Below, one piece after another: positions 33,856 to 44,425 of a DNA stretch of 64,000 nucleotides. Origin of the DNA: Callorhinus ursinus (lineage: Eukaryota; Chordata; Mammalia; Carnivora; Otariidae); the NCBI RefSeq assembly GCF_003265705.1, contig NW_020313057.1, positions 5,259,775-5,323,774 of the forward strand. The letters are read 5' to 3'. Every line of letters starts with the position of its first letter. Within the stretch, counting starts at the first letter, position 1. The position numbers and the translations under genes are program-made. The notes under the pieces are model-generated. The model searched no databases and was not told where the DNA came from. It was given only the letters and a program-made list of their open reading frames with translations.

Positions 33856-36080
33856 GTACAGGTAGCCTTCCCTCCAGCTGATCCACATAGAGAGCAGGGA
33901 AATGTGAGACCACCGACCCTCCTCCCCTCCTCCCCCACCCTTGACCCAGTGTCAGAAAGAGACTCAAGGATTTAGTGTAGAATGTTTTTAAAAAATTATT
34001 TATTTTTTATAACTTGGAATTAATGTATTGTTTGAACCAAAATTTATTAATATTTTAAAATTTATGACTTTTTTTTTTTTTCATTCATGGCAGGCCATTT
34101 GACATGTTTGTTGAGTGGATAAATGAGTATTTGAAAAGGATACAACTGACCCGGTGGTAGAGAAGACCTGTACTTCTACGCCCTCCCCACCCCCAGCATC
34201 GAGGTCAGCCTTATGTTTGACCGCGGCTGGGCCCAGGTCAGCGGGCCCAGTAACAGCCTCACCAAAAATGCCGGCACAACATCAGGGCGGTAGGGGGATT
34301 TTAGGGAAGCCTACGCGCATTTGTCTTCACTGGCGCCTTGGTCCAAAGGAAGAAAAAATTCTATTTTACGCTGGCATTTTTCTGATTTTAAAAGAAATGA
34401 ACATGAACACATTTTGGCGAGGCTGTGAAAGTATCGTGAGCCCTCGGCACTGTCCCTCTGTGTCCTGACAGGGGCGTGGTGTCCGTGACTGAAGCCGGAG
34501 CCCGGCTCCCGTCACTTACCGGCTGGGAGCCTTGGGGACCGTCGCGTGGTATCCTCATCTGGATACTGAGCTGGATGAAGGCGTCACAAGAAGGGGGGAA
34601 GTCTTTTTGGTTGGGGTACTTTGCGTCTCAGGGTGGAGTGTGCTGGAAGAGTAATGTACTGTCCGCAATCTTCACAGCACACCGAGGTCAGCCAACTGTA
34701 TTATTATTTAAACAACAACAACTACAACACGTAATCTGTTTATGAACTTCTTCCTCTCCGCTGCCTGGCCTGATCTAACATCTACGTTTACCATACAACC
34801 TGCTAAATAAGTTAGATTTATTCTCAGGACTAAGAAGCAAATATGATTTTTCCATTCACGACCTAGCGAGTTAGGCCGCCGAGATTTCTGTCCAGAGGTG
34901 GGCCACCATCGCCCTCTGCTGGAGAAGTTTGTAACTGCTGCTTTGCGAGGAGAACAAGAAATAATTGATAACCAGTCATTCCAATTGAGCGAGCGCCTGG
35001 GGCCCCTGAGCTTTTATTGAGTTTGTGATTACCTAAAAGGGTGGTTTATGGGATCAATTCCTTTTTTATGTAGTACCCCCAAAATTTAGATGTTATTTGA
35101 TAATGATTAAATATTCATCATCCTATATAAGCACAGAATTAATTCATAAAACAGTATCAGAGCTTAATGGTACAAACACCAGAAGCAGATCTAGGGTGCT
35201 CCTTTTAAGCTTTTGAGTACTTAAAAATTATAGAAAATTTGGTAAAAGTATACAAAATGTAGCAAAGTAAAAGGAAGAAGAAAAATGTTGGCAGTCCCAC
35301 TTCCAGGGGAAAAAAATTACATTTTGGAATATTTTCTTCCAGTTCTTTTTCTAGGAACATAATAACCTTTTACAAACTTGCTTTTACTGTTTGTTCTGAC
35401 CAACTGTTACATACTATAGATAAAAATTTGTGGGTTTTTTTTCCCCTCTGAATACATCATAACTGTTTTTCCATGTTATTATGAGCATATTTCCCTCCTG
35501 TGGGGGACATGCAAGTACTTCACCTAGATCCCATTTCTGGGAAAGGACATGCTGGCTCAGCTTCTGCCTCTGGCCACCACCCCAGGATTACCTTGGCTAC
35601 AAGGAGTCACCTGGACCAGGTTCGTGCCCTTCCCAGGACAGCCCATACCCAGGGCCATGCAGAGACAGGTGTGATAGTCCTGCCATTTTGGCCCAATGGG
35701 GAAGAACTCTGGGGGCTGTTTCAGCTCCAGGAGGTCAGCTGCCGCTGGACTTCAGCCTCTGCCCGGTCCTGCTTGTCCCTCTTGTCTCCCACAGCTGCTC
35801 ATCTGCACACGAAATTCCCTCTCAGAGTCTGCCTCCCACAGAGCAGATCCTGTGTCCCTGTGACTATTCTAATTTTTTGAGTGTGGACATGTGCACATGT
35901 ACTATGTGCACATGTTTTAAAAAACAACAACACATGAACAGTACAAAAGGGTGTCTGGTGCAAAAGTAAGTCTCCCTCTCACCCTGAACCCACCACCCCC
36001 ACGTGTTCTCCCCAGAGGCAAACACCATTATCCATTCTGAGTGTATCTTTCTGGGGCTGGGCTGCACACATACAGTGTGT
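33856..36080. other. intergenic, no gene seen
   Basis: Includes AT-rich DNA at 33990-34080. The 162- and 126-codon overlapping plus-strand frames at 35481-35969 are in different registers over the same bases and carry no recognisable domain. About 35200-35480 may be a diverged L1 fragment. Confidence 0.4.
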
Positions 36081-36084
36081 TAAC

Positions 36085-36556
36085 GTGATGGTTAATGTTA
36101 TGTGTCCACTCGACTGGACCACAGGAGGCCCATGTAGCTGGTTAAACATGAATTCTGGAGTGTGTCTGTGGGGGTGTTTTGGGAAGACATCAGCATCTGA
36201 ACTGCTAGACTGAGTAAGGTAGACCGGGTGGAACTCATCCCATCAGTTGAGGGCTTGAATGGAACAAAAGCTGGAGGAAGGGCAAGATTCCCACACTCCC
36301 TGCCTGACTGCCTGACCTGGGGTATCAGTCTTCTCCCGCCCTTAGAGCTCCTGGGTCTCAGGCCTTCAGACATGGTTCCCTGCCTTTGAGATACATCACT
36401 AGCTCTAGCTCTGTGGGTCTTCAGTTTGCCCACTGCAGATGGTGGGTCTGCTCAGGCTCCATAACTGCATGAGCCAATTCCTCATAACTAATCTCTTTCT
36501 AGAGTTCTCTGTCCAACTGTCCTTTCGGTTCTGGTTCTCAAAGAACCCTAATACAG
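36085..36556 (+). repeat. ancient LTR-like interspersed repeat
   Basis: TGATGGTTAATGTTATGTGTCCACTCGACTGG, then GTGTGTCTGTGGGGGTGTTTTGGGAAGACATCAGC, CATCAGTTGAGGGCTTGAATGGAACAAAAG and CATGAGCCAATTCCTCATAAC follow a well-known old mammalian repeat. I remember its consensus but cannot name its subfamily with certainty. Confidence 0.65.
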
Positions 36557-36566
36557 CTGCATATCA

Positions 36567-36756
36567 TTTTATTTTTTTTAAAAAAGATTTTATCTATTTG
36601 AGAGAGAGAGATTGAGTGAGAGCGCCAAGAGTGGGGGGAGGGAGAAGCAGGCTCCCCTGTGAGCAGGGAGCCCGACGCGGGGTTTGATCCCAGGACCCTG
36701 AGATCATGACTGGCGCCGAAGGCAGACGCTTAACCGACTGAGCCACCCAGGTGCCC
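36567..36756 (-). mobile_element. CAN-SINE
   Basis: Reverse orientation. TSD CTGCATATCA is at 36557-36566 and 36757-36766. The head end reads CTGAGCCACCCAGGTGCCC. Confidence 0.95.
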
Positions 36757-36778
36757 CTGCATATCACTTAAAAAAAAA

Positions 36779-36925
36779 AAAACTTTTTTATTTGAAATAA
36801 TTCTAGATTTACCGAAGAGTTTAAAGGATAGTGCAGAACTCCTGCATCTTCTTCCAGCATCTAATGTTACCATCTCAGACCACCGTGTTCACCACAACGG
36901 GGAAATTAACAGTGGTATATGCTGT
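36779..36925 (-). repeat. L1M 3' UTR-like fragment
   Basis: 'TTATTTGAAATAATTCTAGATTTACCGAAGAGTTTAAAGGATAGTGCAGAACTCC' resembles old L1 3' UTR in reverse. Short and diverged. Confidence 0.45.
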
Positions 36926-36976
36926 TACCCGAGCTCACTGTTACCCTGGCTCACGGTTTTTCATAAAGCTTTTTCT

Positions 36977-37187
36977 TGGGCGCCTGCGTGGCTCAGTCAG
37001 TTAAGCGTCTGCCTTTGGCTCAGGTCATGATCCCCCAGGGTCCTGGGATCGAGCCCCATGTTGGGCTCTCTGCTCCAGGGGGAGCCTGCTTCTCCCTCTT
37101 CCTTTGCCCCGCCCCCCCCACGCCCCGCTGGCTCATGCTCTCGCTCATTCTCTGTCTCAAATAAATAAATAAAATCTTTAAAACAAA
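36977..37187 (+). mobile_element. CAN-SINE
   Basis: The head GGGCGCCTGCGTGGCTCAGTCAG leads to a CAAATAAATAAATAAAATCTTTAAAACAAA tail. TSD copies ATAAAGCTTTTTCT (36963-36976) and ATAAAGCTCTTTCT (37188-37201) differ by one base. Confidence 0.95.
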
Positions 37188-37201
37188 ATAAAGCTCTTTC
37201 T

Positions 37202-37980
37202 CAACTTCTGATTCTTTCCTGAGGGTCCAGGGTATGGCCATTTTTTAAAGGGTGTCAACTCATGTCACTAGCTTTCTCTTACCTTCGCGCTGACCTTTGG
37301 TCAGCAGTGATGACCCGAACAGGTCCACACTCTTCTGATCGCCTCCTTCTGGCCTCTCAGGACAGCTTTCCACACATCAGTTATGTCCGATGTCAGACAT
37401 ACGACCTTCAGTGGATCTCTTGGACACATCCCTCCGGAGGCTTCTATTCCCCTTCTATTGGGGCTGGTTCCTCTCCAGGCCCCCTGCCCGGCCATCACGT
37501 TGGGACTTCCCTTTGCTGTCATTCGTAGAACTCCCTTTGCCCCTCTCCTGGGTTGATGTCTTAGCCTGGGTTTCCTGTGGGAAGCAGAGCCCAAGCGCAA
37601 GGTTGACTAGCAGGTAGTTTAGCAGGTGAACCCAGGGAGCCGGAGTAGGGGAGTGAAGCAGAGGAGGGAAGGCATATGAAGTGTGTTGTTGAGAAAGCAT
37701 ATATGTTAGTCTCTGCCCTGGTTCCTGGCACAGAGCTCCTGAGACCCTTGTGATTTCCTGATAAGAGCCCTAGGAGTGTCTTTTGTTCTAATATTTGGTC
37801 TTAGACCCTGGTTCCTGAATCCCCTGGAATTTCCTGGATGATAGCAGTGTCTTTTGTTCTAGTGAGGCCACTCTGGGGTTCATTTCAAAATAGTCTGGGG
37901 ATGCGAGGATGATAAAAGATTGGCAATGATAATTAATGTGGTATCCATTGATAATTGTTATAAAGCTGGATATTGTTAAA
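37202..37980. other. intergenic, no gene seen
   Basis: Holds an internal near-repeat of about 20 bases: GTGTCTTTTGTTCTA occurs near 37777 and, as CAGTGTCTTTTGTTCTAGTGAG, near 37847. The 99-codon minus frame at 37301-37600 overlaps plus frames and has no recognisable domain. Confidence 0.45.
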
Positions 37981-37996
37981 GCTGAGTATATGGTAG

Positions 37997-38196
37997 GGGC
38001 GCCTGGGGGGCTCAATCTGTTAAGCGTCTGCCTTCGGCTCAGGTCATCATCTCAGGGTCCTGGGATCGAGCCCCACGTGGGGCTCCCTGCTCAGCGGGGA
38101 GTCTGCTTCTCCCTCTCCCTCTGCCCCTCCACCTGACTCGCGCTCTCTGTCCCTCTCAAGAAAAAAAAATAAAATCTTAAAAAAAAAAAAAAAAAA
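37997..38196 (+). mobile_element. CAN-SINE
   Basis: The head GGGCGCCTGGGGGGCTCAAT leads to a long A tail. TSD copies GCTGAGTATATGGTAG (37981-37996) and GCCGAGTATGGGGTAG (38197-38212) differ at two positions. Confidence 0.95.
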
Positions 38197-38212
38197 GCCG
38201 AGTATGGGGTAG

Positions 38213-39051
38213 TGTATTACACTCTCTCTCAACTTTTCCTTGTGTTTGAAATTGTTCATAATTAAAAACCTTTTTTAAAAATGTGCCCTTCCAGGTTAGA
38301 CTTGCGCATCTGGGGGCAGGGAAGGTGGAGGGGGGCATGTGGAGGTTGACACGGTTGCTGATCAGCGATGGGAACGTCAGACGCCTCTGCGGGCTTTCCT
38401 GTACCATCGTCACGTCAAGACGGTGCATTTCAGGGACGACATAAACTGTCCTGAAGGAAACGGGGCGCCTTCTTTCAACACCCGCGAGTTCCAGACTTTT
38501 CCGAGGCAGGCTTGTCCTTCGTGGTGAGAATTGGTCGCCTCTCGGAAGCAAGTCCTAGTGGATTATTTCACCAACAGGTTCTCCATAATTTATTGTAAAA
38601 AGAAACAGATTCAAACCTGAAATATGTCCTTAAAGGAATGGATGGCGAAGCATGGTGCCAGAGAAGGAGGCATTCGTTAAAGCCTGGCCATTTGCCTAAA
38701 CCCTCTGTGTGCCCCGGGCGGCTGTGGGCGCAGGTGAGTGTTTCGGTGGGATCCGGCGGGCTCTCCGCTGCTGCGAACACGGATGGACGCTAAGTGGAAC
38801 CTCTTCTCCTCCCAGTGACCAGGCATGAGACTGAGTAAAATAATGGTCAGAAAGAACATCACCAGGCCCCCAGTGAGAAGCTGTTGACAGAAAAATCACT
38901 CTCACATTCATCAAAAAAGCCAATAAATGTCAAGGAAGGGACTGGAAATGCAGCAGCCAGTACGTTCTTTCTCAAGGGGCCTCTGGTGGGGACTTCGGGA
39001 CTAGACAGCTGCCCTGCCTTTTTCCTGAACGTTGCTAAAGAAGCCTCCAGA
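38213..39051. other. intergenic, no gene seen
   Basis: The middle part, 38340-38520, carries scattered CpGs (for example GACGCCTCTGCGGG). Frames on both strands have no recognisable domain. Confidence 0.45.
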
Positions 39052-39062
39052 AAGCTTAGGAC

Positions 39063-39293
39063 TTTTTTTTTTTTTTTTTTTGGTCAACCTTTTTTATTTT
39101 TTTAAACATTTTTAAAGATTTTTATTTATTTGAGAGAGGGTGCCAGAGAGATAGAGAGCATAAGCAGTGGGGAGGGGCAGAGGCAGAGGGAGAAGCAGAC
39201 TCCCCCGTGGAGCAGGGAGCCCGATGTGGGGCTCGTGGGATCATGACCTGAGCCGAAGGCAGGCGCTTAACCAACTGAGCCACCCAGGCGCCC
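39063..39293 (-). mobile_element. CAN-SINE
   Basis: Reverse orientation with a composite T/A-rich tail. The head end reads CTGAGCCACCCAGGCGCCC. TSD AAGCTTAGGAC is at 39052-39062 and 39294-39304. The anticodon-side part is shortened (GGGGCTCGTGGGATCATG). Confidence 0.93.
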
Positions 39294-39304
39294 AAGCTTA
39301 GGAC

Positions 39305-40116
39305 ATTTATGGGGGCTCCCCGATAGCTTTGAGGGCATGTCTGCAGGGCGGCCACTCTGGCGTTTGGCCAGAGCATCCTGTTTGGGGTACGACCACTGGC
39401 TAGGTCTGGATCTTTTCAGCCCTTGAGACCTCGTCTGTGTGATGTCACGGCTTGTAAGCTAACTGAGAGCTGAGATCTCTTCGGGCTTGAAAAGCCCAAG
39501 TTTTATGTAGATGATCCTATTTGCTCAGCAGGGAGTCAGAATGGATTTTTCCTCTTGAATCCTGTAATCCCGTATTGCCTCTGGTGTTCGTGTAGTTGCC
39601 GACCCCACTGCTTCATTGTAACCTGTCTTCTGGTGCTAAATCTTGTTTTCACTTTTTTGTTAGGGGAGGGGGTGCTCACTGAGAGAGGCTAATGTGAATA
39701 TGTCCCTGGACTTGAGTTTGGTGTTCCCCCAGAGGCAGACCCCAAATCAAGGACTTGTGTGAAGGTTGTTTATTTGGAAAGTGATCCCAAGTGAGGGTGT
39801 GGGGTAGGAAGGCAGGGAAGGAGGAAAACTGATAAAGTTTGCATTAGTGAACGGGTCGGTGCTGTGAGGGATGGGGCTCAACCCTGCTGGGCCCTTCTGA
39901 GAAAAGATAGCACCCCATCTCAGCATCGTTCCCTCCAACAACCAGGGGCCGGGACATTCTTCCATGGTCTCCCATCCTGCTGCTGTTTGAAGGGTGTCCC
40001 TGGAGACCTTAACTCCCCCCACTTGCAGGTTGGCCTGTTGAAGGTTGAGCAAGCTCCTGGAAGTGCCAAGAATCACTCCCAGAGAGGCAGAGAGACGGAA
40101 GTGCTTGAGGGGGTGT
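39305..40116. other. intergenic, no gene seen
   Basis: The 170-codon minus frame at 39747-40259 runs through the edge of the following LTR and has no recognisable domain. It is treated as a chance frame. Confidence 0.45.
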
Positions 40117-40500
40117 CTTAGCCAGCTCAAGCTGCTATAACAAAATACCCCAGACTGGGGGCGCCTAAAAACGGAAATCGGTTTTTGTCCAGTTCTGGAG
40201 GCTGGAAGTCCAAAGTCAGGGTGTTGGCAGGGTTGGTCTCTCCTGAGGCCTCTCTCCATGGCTTATGGACGGCTGCCTTCCTGCTGTGTCCCCGTATGGT
40301 ACGTCCTCTGCATGTGCACAGCGCTGGTGTCTCCCTCTCCTCCTATAAGGACACTAGTCCTATTGGATTAGGGTCCCATCCTTAGGACGGCCTTTAACCT
40401 TACTGTCTCTTCAGAGGCCCTTTCTCCAAATGCAGTCACACTGGGGAATAGGGCTTTAACATGTGGATTTTGTGGGAACCGAATTCAGTCCATAACAGGG
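40117..40500 (-). mobile_element. MaLR (MST/MLT1-like) solo LTR
   Basis: On the plus strand it reads reversed: AGCTGCTATAACAAAATACCCCAGACTGG, then CAGTTCTGGAGGCTGGAAGTCCA, TATAAGGACACTAGTCCTATTGG, 'ttctccaaatgcagtcacactgggg' near 40430 and GAATTCAGTCCATAACAG. Non-coding relic. Confidence 0.85.
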
Positions 40501-40569
40501 GGAAGCTAATTCCTATGGAAACTGCCCACCACAGTTGCAGGTGAAATGGGAGGTGGGTCATCAACAATA

Positions 40570-40748
40570 TTGCCACACATATATTAATGTAATCCTCCTA
40601 ACCACTTAGCAAGTACGTGTTGTTATCACCCCTCTTATAACCACAAAGAAACTCAGACTCAAAGAAGTTAAACAACTAGCCTCATATCACACAGCTAGTG
40701 ATAAGGGTGAGCCCAGAGGTAATTCAGCTCTGTGACTCTTGGCCCATG
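40570..40748 (+). repeat. MIR SINE remnant
   Basis: TAATCCTCCTAACCACTTAGCAAG, then AGAAACTCAGACTCAAAGAAGTTAAACAACTAGCCTCATATCACACAGCTAGTGA, matches the MIR core in sense. Confidence 0.8.
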
Positions 40749-40825
40749 ATAACTATTCTGTATTTGAATTTTAATGTGTTCATGATTTATCTCAGTTCCT
40801 GGAGGGTCAGAATTGTCTTATACTT

Positions 40826-40862
40826 AAAACAAAAACAAAAACAAAAACAAAACAAAACAAAC
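40826..40862. repeat. (AAAAC)n microsatellite
   Basis: A short run of AAAAAC and AAAAC units. Confidence 0.85.
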
Positions 40863-42031
40863 CATCCCATAGTGCTGAGCATAGGACTTTGCAATTAAGT
40901 AGACACTTCACAAATACAGGCATTGAGGTTTTAAAAATCACCTCTTGGCTGTTTCTTCTGGAGATGGATCTGGGGGGGGGGGCGGGTAAAATCTATGCAA
41001 CTAAAAGGAAGTTAAACGAGTTTTCATGGGAACATGGTAACTTTCGAGGGACAGGTCATCCTGGGGTCCCAACAGGAGGAGGGGCGTGATGGTCCTTGTA
41101 GGGTAGGGGCTGGGTGAGGGGCACGACTAACCAGCCTGGCAACTGTCCATCCCTCCTTAGGGATGGGGAGGGCTTGCTGATCTAGGAACTAATGGACCTT
41201 GAGGAAACTTCATTGGTAGAAAACTGGACAGGCTGACTGCTATCCTAAGGGATAATTATCGAATGATCAGAGTAATAACTTTCACGACAGTAACAAATGA
41301 GACAATTTTGGCTTAAGGTTCAAATAAGCATATTAACCATTTCAGTAGATTCTATCAAGTGCAAATCTGTTAGAGATCTTCACTCCTTGCCAACCAACCC
41401 TGTATTTGATACGTCTCTCTAGGTGAAGAATGTTTTTTCACCAGAAATGTTAGCATTTGGAGACCAAAACATGCTTCAGCCATGCCTTTAAAGAAAGAAA
41501 ACGGGGTTTACAGAACCCCTGGGACTGATTTCATCTTAGTGGAGCAACGTGACTCCTGAATATCGACCTACATTTACCAAGAGATGCTTACCAACTTCCC
41601 CGGATCTACAAAGAAAACTGAATTAATTCATGTTCTGCTCAGCGATTTCACTTTCCAAAACAGAAAACGTGAGCTGGGAATTTTAAAAAGCCCGTCCATA
41701 TCATATAGAGTGTACCCTGGCAACGTTTAACTGGACCTAGCCAACCTTACTGAAGGCCTGCTCTGTGCTGAGCAGGGTCTAGCCTCCAAGGATTGAACAG
41801 CTGAGGAAGGACTGACGGGTCCTGCAGGAACGCACAACTTTGTTGGGGGCAGGGAGGGCAAGACACTAGACTATGCGTGAAAAAGAAATAATTGAAGGTG
41901 CTCCCTGCGCAATAGAAGTATCTACAATGTGATGCAACGTAGCAGTCACCTAACAGCGAAAAGGGGGGAGAATCGCGGGGTGCAGGGATCACAAAACCAT
42001 GCCCCCAGAACTAGACTCGCTGGGTTCCCCT
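40863..42031. other. intergenic, no gene seen
   Basis: Includes a G9 run near 40973. Otherwise unique-looking sequence without a recognised gene or repeat. Confidence 0.45.
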
Positions 42032-42250
42032 GGGGCGCCTGGATGGCTCAGTCAGTTAAGTGTCCGACTCTTGATTTCGGCTCAGGTCGTGGTCTCAGGG
42101 ACGTAAGATCGAGCCCTGAGACGGGCTTCCTGCTCAGCAGGGAGTCTGCTTGGGATTCTCTCTCTCTCCCTCTGCCCCGCCCCCAGCCCCGCTTGCAGGC
42201 GTGCTCACTCTCTCAAATAAATAAATAAATGTAAAAAAAAAAAAAAAACA
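42032..42250 (+). mobile_element. CAN-SINE, older subtype
   Basis: The head GGGGCGCCTGGATGGCTCAGTCAG is followed by 'GTGTCCGACTCTTGATTTCGGCTC' and a CAAATAAATAAATAAATGTAAAAA tail. The 'GACTCTTGATT' variant marks an older subtype than the 'GCCTTCGGCTC' copies. Confidence 0.92.
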
Positions 42251-42359
42251 CAAAAAACCAAACCCCAAACCACTTCCCCTCCACAGGACGCATGATGCAG
42301 AGAGGTCTTTGAAATTCTCAGACCACATTTCCTTAATCAGTTTTAGAAAGTGAAATCAC

Positions 42360-42550
42360 TAACCAAGGCCCGCCCCTTCCTAGCTGTGTGATAAAGAGCA
42401 AGTCACTTAATAACTCTGCATTTTGGTTTCTTGTCTGTATAATGGCATTGGCCTACCTCATAGAGATTTTGTGAGGATTAGTGTATTAATATCTGCAAAA
42501 CGCTTAAAACAGTGCCTGGTGCAGAGCGATCATTCCATAAATGTGAGTGG
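42360..42550 (-). repeat. MIR SINE remnant
   Basis: TAGCTGTGTGATAAAGAGCAAGTCACTTAATAACTCTGC, then CTACCTCATAGAGATTTTGTGAGGATTAG and ACAGTGCCTGGTGCAGAGCG, is the reverse of MIR. Confidence 0.85.
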
Positions 42551-43570
42551 TGTTGGGCTCTAAATCACATTCCCCTCTGACTGATGCCTTCTTTTGTCTT
42601 TTCCTAAATTCCTAGAAATTTCTAAAACTGGTAATGATCATCTCTTTTGGTAAGGTAAATATTGAAAACATACGACATAAAAAAAAGAAAAATTTCCTAA
42701 ATGTGTAAAAAAAGATATATATATATATATATGCAAATTGGTTTTAGATAAAGTCTGTGCCTAAACAGTCCTGGTCAGGACAGGAAGATCCAAGGGAAGT
42801 ATTGTTCTGAAATCACTAAGGATGCCAGAGGACTGCCACACTGGGCAAATAAACCTCATAAGGCTGGATGTGCCAACCCACACCTGCCCCTGCCCCTCCC
42901 TGCCCCCCCGCCCCCCTGCTCCCTGTGGAACTGCCTCCTCCCCTACACCCGCGAGCCGGAGGGGGCCAGGCCATCTCATCCGAGAGACCCTGCCTGCCAG
43001 CTTTCATGGGCCTCTCTTTGGGACCTGAAAAAATAAACTTTGGGCTCCACAATATAAAAGAAAAACACGTGCAAGACCGAAATTTAATATTTTATTAACT
43101 GTAGCATGTCAAGTTCGATGATGTTGAATTTAACTCCCGAATACCCGCTGATTGCCAAGAAATTGTACTCGTTAATAAAATGTTTAAAAATGATTCAGAA
43201 AGCAAATCATGGGGCTCCTTCCCCTAAATAGAAGAATGACATTCAGTGTGGAATACAGGTGTATTCTGATGTTTAGTGTGATATGGGGTGGGGCTTGCAG
43301 AGGCACGAGCACCTGGGGCCTTTGAAGCCCCAAAATCTGCCTGAGTGGAGGTTTCCAGAGGCTCCTGGAAGAGCTCAAACTTCATCACGTTCCTCTCCGA
43401 GTCAGTGGTGACTGCCCACAACTTCATCGTAAACGCTGCACGGGCTCAACTGTTAAAATACGGACGCAGCTGAAAAGAGATGGGTCACTTCCACCCATGC
43501 AGCAGTTCACACATTTTTGTGCTCAGCAGAATTACTGGGAGACCTTTTTTTTTTTTTTTAATGCATATTT
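42551..43570. other. intergenic, no gene seen
   Basis: Contains an (AT)n run at 42714-42731 and C-rich sequence at 42880-42925. On the minus strand AATAAA is present at 43091-43096. That is a possible but distant ECHDC3 poly(A) signal. Confidence 0.4.
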
Positions 43571-43685
43571 TTCGGCCTTGGAAGTCTGAATTTGTGATTC
43601 AGTAGGTCTGGTGAGGAGCCCAGGGATCTGCATGTGAAGATCCAGGTCACCCAGGGGCCACACTTTGGAAACGCTACTCTCAGTG
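43571..43685 (+). repeat. MER5-like hAT DNA transposon remnant
   Basis: TTTGTGATTCAGTAGGTCTGGTGAGGAGCC, then GATCTGCATGTG and GGGGCCACACTTTGGAAACGCTACTCTCAG, matches the 3' half of MER5A/B. Confidence 0.75.
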
Positions 43686-44285
43686 CGGTGTGTTTTCAGA
43701 GGAAGGAAAGGAAAGGTGGTGGCGGGGGTGGGGAAGGGGGCTGGTTTGCTGGCTGAAAAATGCATTGGACAAAACGAAGGGTAACTGCCAGTTTGGAGAG
43801 AGATGGGCCCCAGGTCACGGCTTCCTAGTGGAGGACATCTTCAAAAGGTGCAGGTGTGGGCCCGAGGCTGTGAGCACCTGTGATGGATCTGTCGTTCTCG
43901 AATGCGCTCAGGTGTTGCCCCTGTTTACTGTTTCTGGGGCAAAGCACCCTTCTCCGTTTGTAGAACATTTCCTTGAGCAAAAGCCACCTGTTTCAAGTTC
44001 CGTGGCAAGTTCCCAAATCCCAGTATTGGAGAGCCCAGAATGTCGCGACGAGGAGGACGAGAGCCCAATGGCATCACGCTTATGGACAGGACAACTGCGC
44101 TCCTGGCCCGCCTGAGGCCACACCGTACACCTGGGACCGGGACGCGGCGTTCTCCGTGTTCAAATCCTGCTTTTCCCGAATCTCCTTCGGTAAGCAAAAC
44201 TGTGTGGCCTTGGCTGTGGCATTTCTGACTGGCTTCCTTTTAGTGCATCCATAGTCTCTCCAGGGTTGGAACAACGACCTTTTCG
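43686..44285. other. intergenic, no gene seen
   Basis: Overlapping frames up to 141 codons occur on both strands between 43690 and 44254 with no recognisable domain. The GC-rich composition explains the lack of stops. Confidence 0.4.
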
Positions 44286-44425
44286 GCATGTCGGCAGGAA
44301 CATGGCACGGTGGTCAGGAGCACAGACTTCAGGACCCTGCAGATCCGAACCCACATCCTGGCTTGACCGCGGCAAATGCCGTCACTTCTCTGAGTCCCCT
44401 GTACACCAGGGAGGGTAGTAAGAGC
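44286..44425 (-). repeat. MIR-like remnant
   Basis: 'GGTGGTCAGGAGCACAGACTTCAGGACCCTGCAGATCCGAACCCACATCCTGGC', then GTCACTTCTCTGAGTCCCCTGT, follows reversed MIR. Diverged. Confidence 0.6.

Noticed and set aside
35481..35969. 162- and 126-codon plus-strand frames
   Set aside because: Both registers over the same bases are open, which points to base composition. Nothing in either resembles a known protein.
39747..40259. 170-codon minus-strand open frame
   Set aside because: It runs into a MaLR LTR, overlaps plus-strand frames and has no recognisable domain or splice context.
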